Positions 1 to 5,901 of a DNA stretch of 10,254 bases are shown here, piece after piece. The notes below the pieces were generated by a model, which saw only the letters and a list, made by a program, of their open reading frames with translations, ran no database searches and was not told where the DNA came from. A program made the translations under genes and the position numbers. Where the stretch lies: positions 1-10,254 of the forward strand of contig CAUHBX010000016.1 in assembly GCA_959604475.1 (NCBI GenBank), given 5' to 3'. Within the stretch, counting starts at the first letter, position 1. Each line of letters starts with the position of its first letter. This DNA is from an uncultured Eubacteriales bacterium. Lineage in GTDB: Bacteria; Bacillota; Clostridia; Lachnospirales; Anaerotignaceae.

Positions 1-91
1 CTTCTCTAAACCCCGCTAGAAAACGCCCCTTTTCTAAAGGCTCCGGCGGCTTATATGCCAGACGAATGGCATCGTTTATTTTTTTACTCAC
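1..91 (-). CDS. Partial gene downstream of the sigma factor, N-terminus only
   Basis: A GTG start at 91 opens a frame that runs off the window edge; 30 residues are visible, beginning MSKKINDAIRLAYKPPEP. A GGAGG site sits 8 bases upstream of the GTG, inside the end of the sigma-factor gene, and the two genes overlap by 8 bases, so translational coupling is likely. The visible part is hydrophilic and shows no membrane segment. By position, directly after an ECF-type sigma factor, it could be an anti-sigma factor or a component of a sigma-linked transport operon. That is inference from context only, because too little sequence is present to assign a family. Confidence 0.6.
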   Translation of the reverse strand, partial: MSKKINDAIRLAYKPPEPLEKGRFLAGFRE

Positions 92-536
92 AAAAATCAC
101 CTCCAAGAAAGTCCTTCAGCTTTTTTATAGCAGCCTTCTGTTTCCTGTATACCGCAAATCTTGACAGCCCCGTTATGTCCGCGGTTTCAGCGGCCGACTG
201 ACCGTTTATTATTCTTAACACTATAATTTCCTTTTCTACGCTGTCCAGCCTGTCAACTGCTGACCTTATGGCAAGCGTCAAATCCAAATCCCTTTCATGG
301 GCAGGGATATTATCATCAATTTGTTCAGTACTCTCTTTTCTGAAATTATCCCTGCACAGATTTCCGGCTATTGTGTAGAGATAAGCCATAACCTTTCCCC
401 TCTCCTCATAGCTTCCGCCTTTGTAGAACCTGAGAAAGGTCTCCTGCGTTAAATCCTCGGCAAGCACAGCGTCGCCGGTCTTAAAGTAGCAGTATTTATA
501 AATCTTGTCATATTGAGCGCTCAAATCAGGTGACAC
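84..536 (-). CDS. ECF-type sigma-70 family RNA polymerase sigma factor
   Basis: Directs RNA polymerase to a small set of promoters. Using the GTG at 536 the protein has 150 residues. Region 2 spans about residues 7-67, with the acidic AEDLTQETFLRFYK stretch and the following AYLYTIAGNLCRDNFRK helix. Region 4 spans about 88-144, with the helix-turn-helix around AAETADITGLSRFAVYRK. The length is near the lower end for two-domain ECF factors. An in-frame ATG at 554 exists, but its first codons contain the AAGGAGG ribosome site itself, placed 7 bases before the GTG, so the GTG is the real start. The gene follows a terminator and overlaps the next gene by 8 bases. What activates it cannot be read from this window. 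Confidence 0.88.
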   Translation of the reverse strand: MSPDLSAQYDKIYKYCYFKTGDAVLAEDLTQETFLRFYKGGSYEERGKVMAYLYTIAGNLCRDNFRKESTEQIDDNIPAHERDLDLTLAIRSAVDRLDSVEKEIIVLRIINGQSAAETADITGLSRFAVYRKQKAAIKKLKDFLGGDFCE

Positions 537-596
537 TATACAGCCTCCTTTCATAATGTATAACGAAATAATACTGCAATTTGTGCGGATAAAAAT

Positions 597-630
597 AAAA
601 AAGCACAGAAAATTTTTTCCATGCTTTTTT
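597..630 (-). terminator. Intrinsic terminator after the VOC gene (possibly bidirectional)
   Basis: An inverted repeat with an AGCA/TGCT outer arm, a 2x2 internal mismatch and a GAAAA/TTTTC inner arm is flanked by A-runs and T-runs on both sides. It begins four bases beyond the VOC stop codon. The A/T tracts make it usable in either direction. It separates the VOC gene from the sigma-factor gene. Confidence 0.7.
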
Positions 631-633
631 ATT

Positions 634-1092
634 TCAATTCATACACCCTTTAATATACTCAATCGGTACGTCCATCCTTACAGCCGTTTCCTCAGCGCTC
701 ATGCCGCTCGCCAGAAATTTTTTAACTACGGATACCATATTCTCTCCGATTTCAATTATGTGCCTGTCCGGGTCATATATTCTTACGACTCGCTGTCCCC
801 AGGAATGTTCCTTAACCGGATGTACATATTCTATATCCATTAATGACAGCTTTTCAATAAAGCTGTCAAAATCATCTTCCTCAAAATATATTTCGGATGC
901 GTTTGACCCATAGGTGACTTCCTTATTGATGAAGCCCCTCCACGTATCGTCCGTCTGCAGTGCTATATGCCCTCCTGTTAGCGTCACGTTAGCCCCGAAG
1001 TCAGTTTCGACTTTAAGGCCAAATACTTCGTCATAAAATTTAATTGATTTTTTAATATCCTTTACGGATAATAAGGTACTTTCATATCTCAT
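634..1092 (-). CDS. VOC-family (glyoxalase/bleomycin-resistance fold) protein
   Basis: A 152-residue protein. Residues 1-118 look like two beta-alpha-beta-beta-beta modules of the vicinal oxygen chelate fold: an opening STLLSVKDIKKSIKFYDEVFGL, a His at 42 and a closing YDPDRHIIEIGE with Glu114, which are typical metal-ligand positions in this superfamily. Residues 119-152 form a helical tail (SAEETAVRMDVPIEYIKGCM) resembling a small helix-turn-helix, an extension I associate with some Clostridial VOC proteins. AGGAGG lies 8 bases before the ATG. The gene has its own promoter and terminator, so it is a single-gene unit. The substrate is unknown. Glyoxalase, thiol transferase and antibiotic-binding roles all occur in the superfamily, and nothing here separates them. 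Confidence 0.85.
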   Translation of the reverse strand: MRYESTLLSVKDIKKSIKFYDEVFGLKVETDFGANVTLTGGHIALQTDDTWRGFINKEVTYGSNASEIYFEEDDFDSFIEKLSLMDIEYVHPVKEHSWGQRVVRIYDPDRHIIEIGENMVSVVKKFLASGMSAEETAVRMDVPIEYIKGCMN

Positions 1093-1114
1093 TATATCAG
1101 CCTCCTACTGAAAC

Positions 1115-1144
1115 AGTATATCATCTGTCCTATTAGAAATGCAA
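1115..1144 (-). promoter_or_regulatory. Probable promoter of the VOC gene
   Basis: On the minus strand TTGCAT (1139-1144) and TATACT (1115-1120) are separated by 18 bases. The -10 element is preceded by TG in the extended -10 position. It lies just upstream of the VOC ribosome site. Confidence 0.5.
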
Positions 1145-1181
1145 TCAATATATAAATTCAGCCTTTCTAAAATAAGCAAAT

Positions 1182-1556
1182 TTATTTAAGCCTTTCAAAG
1201 CTTTCGGCCGTATAGCCCGATAAACGTATAATTTCCCTTATCATACTGTCATCCACCTGTTTTTTCATATGCACATCGGCCGTCTTTTCGCTCAGACTTA
1301 CCCTTGCATAAAATCCGTCCCTGCTGTTAAAAGCATTTTCAACCCTTGCCGCACAGTTTTTGCAGGTCATGCCGCTAATATAAACTATCTTTTCATATGG
1401 ATAATTTTTCAAATCCATATCCTTAGGCCTTATTTTCTTCACGCTGCCGCCGCCCACACCGCAGCAGCCGCTACTTATCTTTTTGCAGTAGCTTTTAATT
1501 GAAAAAATCACAATTATCAAAAGCACAATGATGGCAATTCCTGTTGAAAAATTCAT
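1182..1556 (-). CDS. Membrane-anchored heavy-metal-associated (HMA) domain protein
   Basis: A 124-residue protein. Residues 5-20 are a single hydrophobic helix, followed by a basic stretch and a Cys/Gly cluster (GCCGVGGGS, 30-38). A ferredoxin-like HMA domain follows at about 55-122 with the metal site GMTCKNC at 62-68, so Cys65 and Cys68 should bind a soft or transition metal ion. The predicted topology places the HMA domain in the cytoplasm. The N-terminal helix plus Cys/Gly patch resembles the FeoB-associated peptide at 5736-5885. GGAGG lies 8 bases before the ATG. It follows the flavodoxin gene by 82 bases containing hairpins. A metallochaperone or accessory domain for the P-type ATPase, which has no CxxC of its own, is plausible; ferrosome loci of some bacteria include an HMA protein (FezC). 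That link is inference. Confidence 0.85.
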   Translation of the reverse strand: MNFSTGIAIIVLLIIVIFSIKSYCKKISSGCCGVGGGSVKKIRPKDMDLKNYPYEKIVYISGMTCKNCAARVENAFNSRDGFYARVSLSEKTADVHMKKQVDDSMIREIIRLSGYTAESFERLK

Positions 1557-1582
1557 TTATAATTCCTCCAAACGCGCTAAAG

Positions 1583-1608
1583 CCTTCCGGAAAACTCGCT
1601 CCGGAAGG
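1583..1608. terminator. GC-rich stem-loop between flavodoxin and HMA genes
   Basis: A perfect 8-bp stem (CCTTCCGG/CCGGAAGG) with a 10-base loop. A second, AT-only hairpin (TTAATTT/AAATTAA, about 1622-1642) lies at the flavodoxin stop codon. In the minus direction the GC stem is followed only by CTTTAG, so it would be a weak intrinsic terminator. A partial terminator or an mRNA-stabilising stem after flavodoxin are both possible. Confidence 0.4.
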
Positions 1609-1638
1609 TTAATATATTTCTTTAATTTGTAGTATAAA

Positions 1639-2058
1639 TTAAGCGAGCGCTCTTCCAAGCTCAGCTAGCTCAGCGGAGACCCCGTCGTCTGGCGCTCCGC
1701 AGCATATTACGCTGTCTGCCGCAAGAAATATACCGTTATTTCCGCACAATTCCTCCCATGACCTCATCCAGCCGCCGTCTCCCCAGCCGTAAGAGCCGAA
1801 AAGTCCAACCTTCTTTTTCTTAAGCCCCTCCATGCATGCAAGGAACATTGGCTCAAATTCAGACTCTTCAAGCTGTTCATCTCCCATTGACGGGCAGCCA
1901 AGCGCCACGCAGTCAAACCCGTCAAGCATATCGGCTGAAAACTGAGACGCCGTAAATATGCTTACATCAGCCCCGGCCGCTTTCGCACCGTCGGCTACCT
2001 TTGCCGCCATTATTTCTGTATTTCCTGTACCGCTCCAATATACAACTGCAGTCTTCAT
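1639..2058 (-). CDS. Flavodoxin, short-chain
   Basis: A 139-residue FMN-binding electron carrier that replaces ferredoxin when iron is scarce. The phosphate-binding loop SGTGNT is at residues 9-14. The GCPSMGDEQLEESEFEP segment and the GSYGWGDGGWMRSWEE segment match the two isoalloxazine-binding loops of Clostridial flavodoxins. The length is normal for the short-chain type. A GGGAG ribosome site precedes the ATG. It is the last gene of a three-gene set with DUF2325 and DUF3793, 35 bases after the latter. The palindrome in front of that set is shared with the feo operon, which fits induction under iron limitation, though this is inferred from sequence. Confidence 0.93.
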   Translation of the reverse strand: MKTAVVYWSGTGNTEIMAAKVADGAKAAGADVSIFTASQFSADMLDGFDCVALGCPSMGDEQLEESEFEPMFLACMEGLKKKKVGLFGSYGWGDGGWMRSWEELCGNNGIFLAADSVICCGAPDDGVSAELAELGRALA

Positions 2059-2093
2059 AGTTCTCCCTCTTTTCTTTATATTATGTTAAACAG

Positions 2094-2645
2094 CTACAGT
2101 AAGCTGTAAAACTGTCTTTCCGGTTTCATATAATCTCTTATAAATCTTCGTACATTTCGGTATTTCTCAAATAGCCTCACCGCTTCACACTCGTCGCAGT
2201 AAACCTTCCAGCAGCCTACGCATTTACAGTTTCGGCCGCCGTTTTCAATGAAGCCGACAACATCCCCCAACGGATAACCCAGGAAAACTCCTATTTCATG
2301 GGGGAAGCCCTCACTTTGGGCAAGCCTGTTCTTAAGCCTTGCGACTGCCTTTTCCGCTGACAGGTGGCTGTAGCCGTATTTTGCGAGAAATTCTGACGTT
2401 TCCTTATTTTGAAGCTCTTTCTTCAGTCTGCTTTTTCTATAGACATATATCAAAGCGCGTCCGTCCTTTCTTGTCATAACGGACACAACTATATCTTTTG
2501 GATTAAGCTTCATATTTAGCTCCTTCACCTGTTTGAGCATATCTTCCTCAAACAGGCAGCAACTGAACAATCCGGCGGGCTTCAAACCTGCCAATGTGGG
2601 CGAACAATGCTCTATAATACATTTCTCAATCGAACATATCCGCAT
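2094..2645 (-). CDS. DUF3793 family protein
   Basis: A 183-residue protein of unknown function. Segments I recognise from the DUF3793 family are HCSPTLAGLKPAGLF (13-27), EIGVFLGYPLGDVVGFIENG (117-136) and the Cys-rich CKCVGCWKVYCDEC (140-153). No signal peptide or membrane helix is evident, so it is probably cytoplasmic. The Cys cluster could bind a metal or cluster, which is inference. The ATG at 2645 is chosen because GGGGAG stands about 10 bases upstream. An upstream in-frame ATG at 2678 has no such site and lies deep inside the preceding gene. The chosen start overlaps the end of the DUF2325 gene by 20 bases, indicating translational coupling. The neighbouring flavodoxin suggests a role in redox or iron-limited physiology. 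Confidence 0.85.
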   Translation of the reverse strand: MRICSIEKCIIEHCSPTLAGLKPAGLFSCCLFEEDMLKQVKELNMKLNPKDIVVSVMTRKDGRALIYVYRKSRLKKELQNKETSEFLAKYGYSHLSAEKAVARLKNRLAQSEGFPHEIGVFLGYPLGDVVGFIENGGRNCKCVGCWKVYCDECEAVRLFEKYRNVRRFIRDYMKPERQFYSLL

Positions 2646-2952
2646 AAATACACTCTCCCCTCTGGGGGCAGGATTCACAGTGCGCCTTCATTATTTTATG
2701 GAGTGCGTCTGCGCTTGAAGTATGCGTACGAGCCACAGGGGTTCCGTTTTTTTTGGCTTCCTGAATGGCACAGGCAGTCATACTGTGCGATACCGTATTT
2801 GTAAATAAAATCATCAGGTCAGGGCTGCCGATTTTTCTTTTAATAGAGCCAGACTCCTTAGTAAATACCTTCGCCTTGTAACCATATGTTTTACAGATTT
2901 GCTGGTACTGCCTTTCCATTCTTTCATTTCCGCCTATAATTACAACACTCAT
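2626..2952 (-). CDS. DUF2325 domain protein
   Basis: A 108-residue small cytoplasmic protein. MSVVIIGGNERM at the N-terminus and the Rossmann-like alternation (VVIIGG, AKVF, LMILFTNTVSH) are typical of DUF2325. The C-terminus carries CESCPQRGEC (Cys92, Cys95, Cys101), a possible metal or redox site. The start is placed at the ATG at 2952, which has AAGGTG upstream at workable spacing. An ATG two codons earlier (2958) lies too close to that site, and a TTG at 2991 would put the operator palindrome inside the gene. It is first in a set with DUF3793 and flavodoxin. The biochemical function is not known to me. Confidence 0.85.
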   Translation of the reverse strand: MSVVIIGGNERMERQYQQICKTYGYKAKVFTKESGSIKRKIGSPDLMILFTNTVSHSMTACAIQEAKKNGTPVARTHTSSADALHKIMKAHCESCPQRGECIYADMFD

Positions 2953-2973
2953 ACACATCACCTTTCCTTTTAA

Positions 2974-2989
2974 GTTAGTATATCCTAAC
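2974..2989 (-). promoter_or_regulatory. Candidate operator, GTTAG-N6-CTAAC, before the DUF2325 operon
   Basis: A 16-bp inverted repeat with perfect 5-bp arms, matching at 7 of 8 symmetric positions. It contains TATACT (2977-2982 on the minus strand), which could be the -10 element of the operon; the matching -35 (TTTAAA/TTAAAT) is weak. The same repeat occurs at the feo operon, so binding here would plausibly block transcription of DUF2325, DUF3793 and flavodoxin. Confidence 0.6.
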
Positions 2990-3006
2990 AATCATTTATA
3001 TTTAAA

Positions 3007-3023
3007 GCGGACATTTCGTCCGC
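3007..3023 (-). terminator. Stem-loop after the P-type ATPase gene
   Basis: A perfect 6-bp GC-rich stem (GCGGAC/GTCCGC) with a 5-base loop lies 5 bases beyond the ATPase stop codon, followed on the minus strand by TTTAAATAT. The T-tract is short, so it is probably a weak terminator that may allow some read-through into the DUF2325 operon. Confidence 0.5.
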
Positions 3024-3028
3024 ACAGC

Positions 3029-5110
3029 TTATTTTATTAAAGGCCTCATGCATGAAACGCTTATCCCCATTGTTGACGCATTATGAAAAAGCGCCGCACT
3101 TCCCGGAGCAATGGTTCCCGCAAGCCCAAGTGCTAAAAGCACCGTATTAAAAACTATTATAAATCTGTAATTATTCTCAATTCTTTTCAGCAATTCAACA
3201 GAAAGAAGCTTTAAAACTGCCAGCTCCCTTAAATCAGCCGAAAGCAGAGTAACATCGGCTACCTCTCTTGCAATGTCAGAGGAATCTTTCATGGACACCG
3301 AAACATCAGCTGCGGCGAGCGCCGGTGAATCGTTAACTCCGTCGCCAACCATAATTACAGTTCTTCCCTTTTTCTTAAAGGCTTCAACAAATTCCGCTTT
3401 TTGTTCCGGAAGCACCTGAGAGCGGTATTCGTCAATTCCCAGCTTCTTACACACGGCTTTGGCGGCATTTTCGGAATCCCCGGTGAGCATTACCGTTTTC
3501 TTTATACCAGCCGCTCTAAGGGCGTCTATCGCCTCGGCGGCCTCATTCCTGGGAGGGTCGTTTATAAATATTACTCCCGCCAGCTTTCCGCCTATGGCAA
3601 GGTAAAGCGCCGAGCCACCGCCTGCGGAGGCATCTACGGCCTCCTGCTGTTCAGGCGTATATTCAACCTTCTCGTCCTCAAATACGAAATGTGCGCTGCC
3701 TATTAGCGTACGTTCTCCGTTAAGCCTTGTGACAACGCCGTGTGCCACAATATACTCAACCTCCGCATGCCTTTCCTCATGGGTAAGTCCCCTTTGCTCA
3801 GCCAAACGCACTACCGCCCTTGCCATTGAGTGGGGAAAATGTTCTTCAATGCATGCCGCATTCCTTAAAATTTCCTCTTCCGTATAGTCTCCAAACGGAA
3901 GAATTGAACATACCGATGGGCAGGCCGCTGTAAGCGTTCCTGTCTTGTCAAATATTATTGTGTCAGCCTTCGCAAAGGCCTCGAGGAATTTTCCTCCCTT
4001 AACCATAATTCGTCTGGAGGCGGCCTCCCTCATGGCTGATATTACGGATATTGAGGCCGACAGCTTAATTCCACATGAATAGTCTACCATAAATACGGAC
4101 AAAGCCTTTGCCATGCTCCTTGTAAATACGCCAACAGCCAAAGCTCCTACAAAGCTGAAAGGAACTATCCTGTCCGCCATATGTTCGGCTCTGGACTGCA
4201 CTCCTGCCTTTAAGCTTTCCGAATTTTCTATTAGGCCGACTATCTGCTGAATTCTGCTGTCACTTGGCAGAGCTGTTACCTTAATGTCAATACAGCCCTC
4301 TGATATTACAGTTCCGGCATATACGCTTATTCCCTGTTTCTTGTGAACAGGAAGCGACTCTCCCGTCATGGATGCCTCATTTACCATTGCGTCGCCATGA
4401 TTTACAATTCCGTCAACAGGTATTAGGGCGCCTGTCCTTACCCTTATGACGTCATCCTTTTTCACCTTGGACATAGGGGTCAGAACCTCCGAGCCTTCAT
4501 CACAAACCAACCATACAAAATCCACATTTACGGCCAGTGACTGAGTAAGCACCGTTGTCGTGCGTTTTTTGGTATAGTCCTCAAGAAGTCCTGATAATTT
4601 CAGCAGGAACATGATAGAGCCGGCAGTCTTTATGTCCCTCTGTATAAACGCAGCTCCCACCGACGCGGCGTCAAGCACCGGAACGTCAAGTCTCATGGAG
4701 AGAAGGCTTTTTGCCCCCTCAGACCAAAAGCGCAATGCGTTCCAAAGTGTGGCTGCCAGCCTTAAAGGAGGCGGCAGAAGCAGTTTTTTAATATAGTGTC
4801 CCACAACGAGAGCCGAGGCCTGCTGGATGAAGTCATTGTCTATTTCTTTTTTTGTATCACCGTAATCAGGTTTTGCAACGGGTAAATCGCATCTTTTTAG
4901 TCCGTTAAGAATGGAGAGAACGGCCTTTTTGTTATTTTCGGGATAATAAATAAGAAGGCTCCCGTTGATGGGACAGACCTCTACCTCTGAAGCGCCGGCC
5001 CCCTCTTTCAGCCTCGCGGCTATTCCGTAGCCCTGTTCAGCGCTGAAAACATTGGTACCGCAGCGTACACGAAGTCTGCCCGGTCTGTCATAAGCAATTT
5101 TATATTTCAT
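3029..5110 (-). CDS. fezB: P1B-type metal-transporting ATPase with SCG motif, FezB-like (ferrosome)
   Basis: A 693-residue integral membrane ATPase. Residues 1-70 form an HMA-like domain (RPGRLRVR, then INGSLLIYY) that lacks a CxxC metal site. The catalytic core is intact: TGES 249-252 (actuator), DKTGTLT 388-394 (phosphorylated Asp388), MLTGDSENAA from 541 and GDGVND 589-594. The transport-site motif before the core is YSCGIKL (344-350). SCG, rather than CPC or SPC, is the mark of the P1B-6 subgroup, which includes FezB, the ATPase of iron-storing ferrosomes. The nucleotide-domain His427 is followed by Ser rather than the usual Pro. The C-terminal membrane helices (about 650-688) end in HNASTMGISVSCMRPL. 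The start overlaps the stop of the DUF6110 gene as TAATG, so the two are translated together. Iron loading of an internal compartment is the favoured role; efflux of iron, manganese or zinc remains possible. Confidence 0.85.
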   Translation of the reverse strand: MKYKIAYDRPGRLRVRCGTNVFSAEQGYGIAARLKEGAGASEVEVCPINGSLLIYYPENNKKAVLSILNGLKRCDLPVAKPDYGDTKKEIDNDFIQQASALVVGHYIKKLLLPPPLRLAATLWNALRFWSEGAKSLLSMRLDVPVLDAASVGAAFIQRDIKTAGSIMFLLKLSGLLEDYTKKRTTTVLTQSLAVNVDFVWLVCDEGSEVLTPMSKVKKDDVIRVRTGALIPVDGIVNHGDAMVNEASMTGESLPVHKKQGISVYAGTVISEGCIDIKVTALPSDSRIQQIVGLIENSESLKAGVQSRAEHMADRIVPFSFVGALAVGVFTRSMAKALSVFMVDYSCGIKLSASISVISAMREAASRRIMVKGGKFLEAFAKADTIIFDKTGTLTAACPSVCSILPFGDYTEEEILRNAACIEEHFPHSMARAVVRLAEQRGLTHEERHAEVEYIVAHGVVTRLNGERTLIGSAHFVFEDEKVEYTPEQQEAVDASAGGGSALYLAIGGKLAGVIFINDPPRNEAAEAIDALRAAGIKKTVMLTGDSENAAKAVCKKLGIDEYRSQVLPEQKAEFVEAFKKKGRTVIMVGDGVNDSPALAAADVSVSMKDSSDIAREVADVTLLSADLRELAVLKLLSVELLKRIENNYRFIIVFNTVLLALGLAGTIAPGSAALFHNASTMGISVSCMRPLIK

Positions 5111-5364
5111 TATTCCTCAGCGCCTTCAAACTGCTCATCTTCAGCCTTAGCGGCAGCTTCCTTTGCGTCTTTGCAAATATCCTGAGCGTCTTCTTTTATG
5201 TTCTGAATAGACGCGGCGGCATTGTTCTTCGCTGTCATACCTGCCGCAATAGTCTTAACGCATAATTCACGCGTCTTCGGCGCCTTAAGAATTTTTGAGC
5301 CTACAATTACCGTGGCCAATCCTCCCACGTAGCTCCAAATCTTTTTATTTTTGTACCATGCCAT
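5110..5364 (-). CDS. DUF6110-type small membrane protein, FezA candidate
   Basis: An 84-residue protein. A short hydrophobic, glycine-containing helix (about 9-25, WSYVGGLATVIVGSKIL) is followed by a long amphipathic, alanine-rich helix with Cys35 and Cys64, and an acidic tail (AEDEQFEGAEE) that could bind cations. AAGGAAG precedes the ATG. Its stop codon overlaps the ATPase start (TAATG), so a stoichiometric partner of the ATPase is likely. Ferrosome loci encode a small membrane protein, FezA, directly before FezB, and position and size fit. The layout also resembles mycobacterial PacL (DUF1490) proteins, which are encoded next to CtpC-type ATPases and assist them. Both comparisons are inference from architecture; the DUF6110 assignment is from recognition. 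Confidence 0.8.
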   Translation of the reverse strand: MAWYKNKKIWSYVGGLATVIVGSKILKAPKTRELCVKTIAAGMTAKNNAAASIQNIKEDAQDICKDAKEAAAKAEDEQFEGAEE

Positions 5365-5396
5365 TATTACTACTTCCTTTCCGTTTTCAGAAAATA

Positions 5397-5732
5397 CTAT
5401 ACCGCGTCCATATCCTCAAAAGAGATAACAAGCAAGGCGCATTCCTCCGCTCTGCCGGAATCCAGCTCAAAGCATTCTTCCATTTTCAGGGCTGTTTCCT
5501 TTACCTTCCTATACAGGCTCTTTACCGTACTTTTCCCCTTATCGGTCAGCACAACGGTTTTATCTTCCTTCTTTTCGATTATACCTGCGTTTGCCAGTTT
5601 ATTGAGCATGTTGAAAACGCTGGACCTTTGAATATTCAAGGTCCTGGCGATATCAACAATCCTAACGTCACCGGCCTCGGACAAAGCGCCGAGGGCCAGT
5701 ATGTATTTTAACTGTGAGACTGTAAATTCCAT
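5397..5732 (-). CDS. Short DtxR-like winged-helix regulator (FezX candidate)
   Basis: A 111-residue protein. Residues 5-67 form a winged helix-turn-helix like the DtxR/MntR DNA-binding domain: SQLKYILAL, then VRIVDIARTLNIQRSSVFNM (recognition helix about 36-46) and the wing EKKEDKTVVLTDKGKS. The C-terminal part (71-111) resembles the first dimerisation helices of DtxR but stops early, against about 140 residues in MntR and over 200 in DtxR. Of the usual metal ligands, Glu97/Cys98 may survive, while the Glu-His pair is absent and the N-terminal Asp position is not conserved. GAGGTGA precedes the ATG, and the gene begins 3 bases after the upstream stop. By position it could be FezX, the regulator before fezA-fezB, and it is the likely binder of the GTTAG-N6-CTAAC repeats. 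A MarR-like assignment is the main alternative. Confidence 0.75.
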   Translation of the reverse strand: MEFTVSQLKYILALGALSEAGDVRIVDIARTLNIQRSSVFNMLNKLANAGIIEKKEDKTVVLTDKGKSTVKSLYRKVKETALKMEECFELDSGRAEECALLVISFEDMDAV

Positions 5733-5735
5733 GGC

Positions 5736-5885
5736 TCACCTCTTCTGGGGCGTGCAGTGCCCTGAGCAGTGTCCGCAGCTCCCGGAGCAGCCAATGCAGC
5801 CGCCTTTTTTCTTTTCTTTAATTATTGAGCGTACAATGAGCACTACTAAGGCAAAAACCGCCAAACCAATTATAAAAGTAGCCAT
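5736..5885 (-). CDS. FeoB-associated Cys-rich membrane protein
   Basis: A 49-residue peptide read from 5885. An N-terminal membrane helix (MATFIIGLAVFALVVLIV) is followed by a basic linker and a cluster of six cysteines and two histidines (GCIGCSGSCGHCSGHC). This layout and its place directly after feoB match the FeoB-associated Cys-rich membrane protein family. AAGGAGA precedes the ATG at correct spacing. It starts 16 bases after feoB and ends 3 bases before the regulator gene. The Cys/His tail faces the cytoplasm if the helix inserts N-out, so it could receive Fe(II) from FeoB or hold a cluster. That function is inferred. Confidence 0.9.
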   Translation of the reverse strand: MATFIIGLAVFALVVLIVRSIIKEKKKGGCIGCSGSCGHCSGHCTPQKR

Positions 5886-5901
5886 ATTAATTCTCCTTCC
5901 C

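Noticed and set aside
537..596. Possible promoter for the sigma-factor gene
   Set aside because: TTGCAG and several TATA-like hexamers are present, but no pair has acceptable spacing without overlapping the ribosome site or the terminator.
556..843. Plus-strand reading frame of 95 codons
   Set aside because: It is mostly antisense to the VOC gene and crosses the terminator; it has no ribosome site and low-complexity composition.
1622..1642. AT-only inverted repeat at the flavodoxin stop codon
   Set aside because: A seven-pair A/T stem is expected by chance in such AT-rich spacers and is too weak for a terminator on its own.
5295..5711. Plus-strand reading frame of 138 codons
   Set aside because: It is antisense to the regulator and DUF6110 genes, both of which have ribosome sites and recognisable protein sequence.
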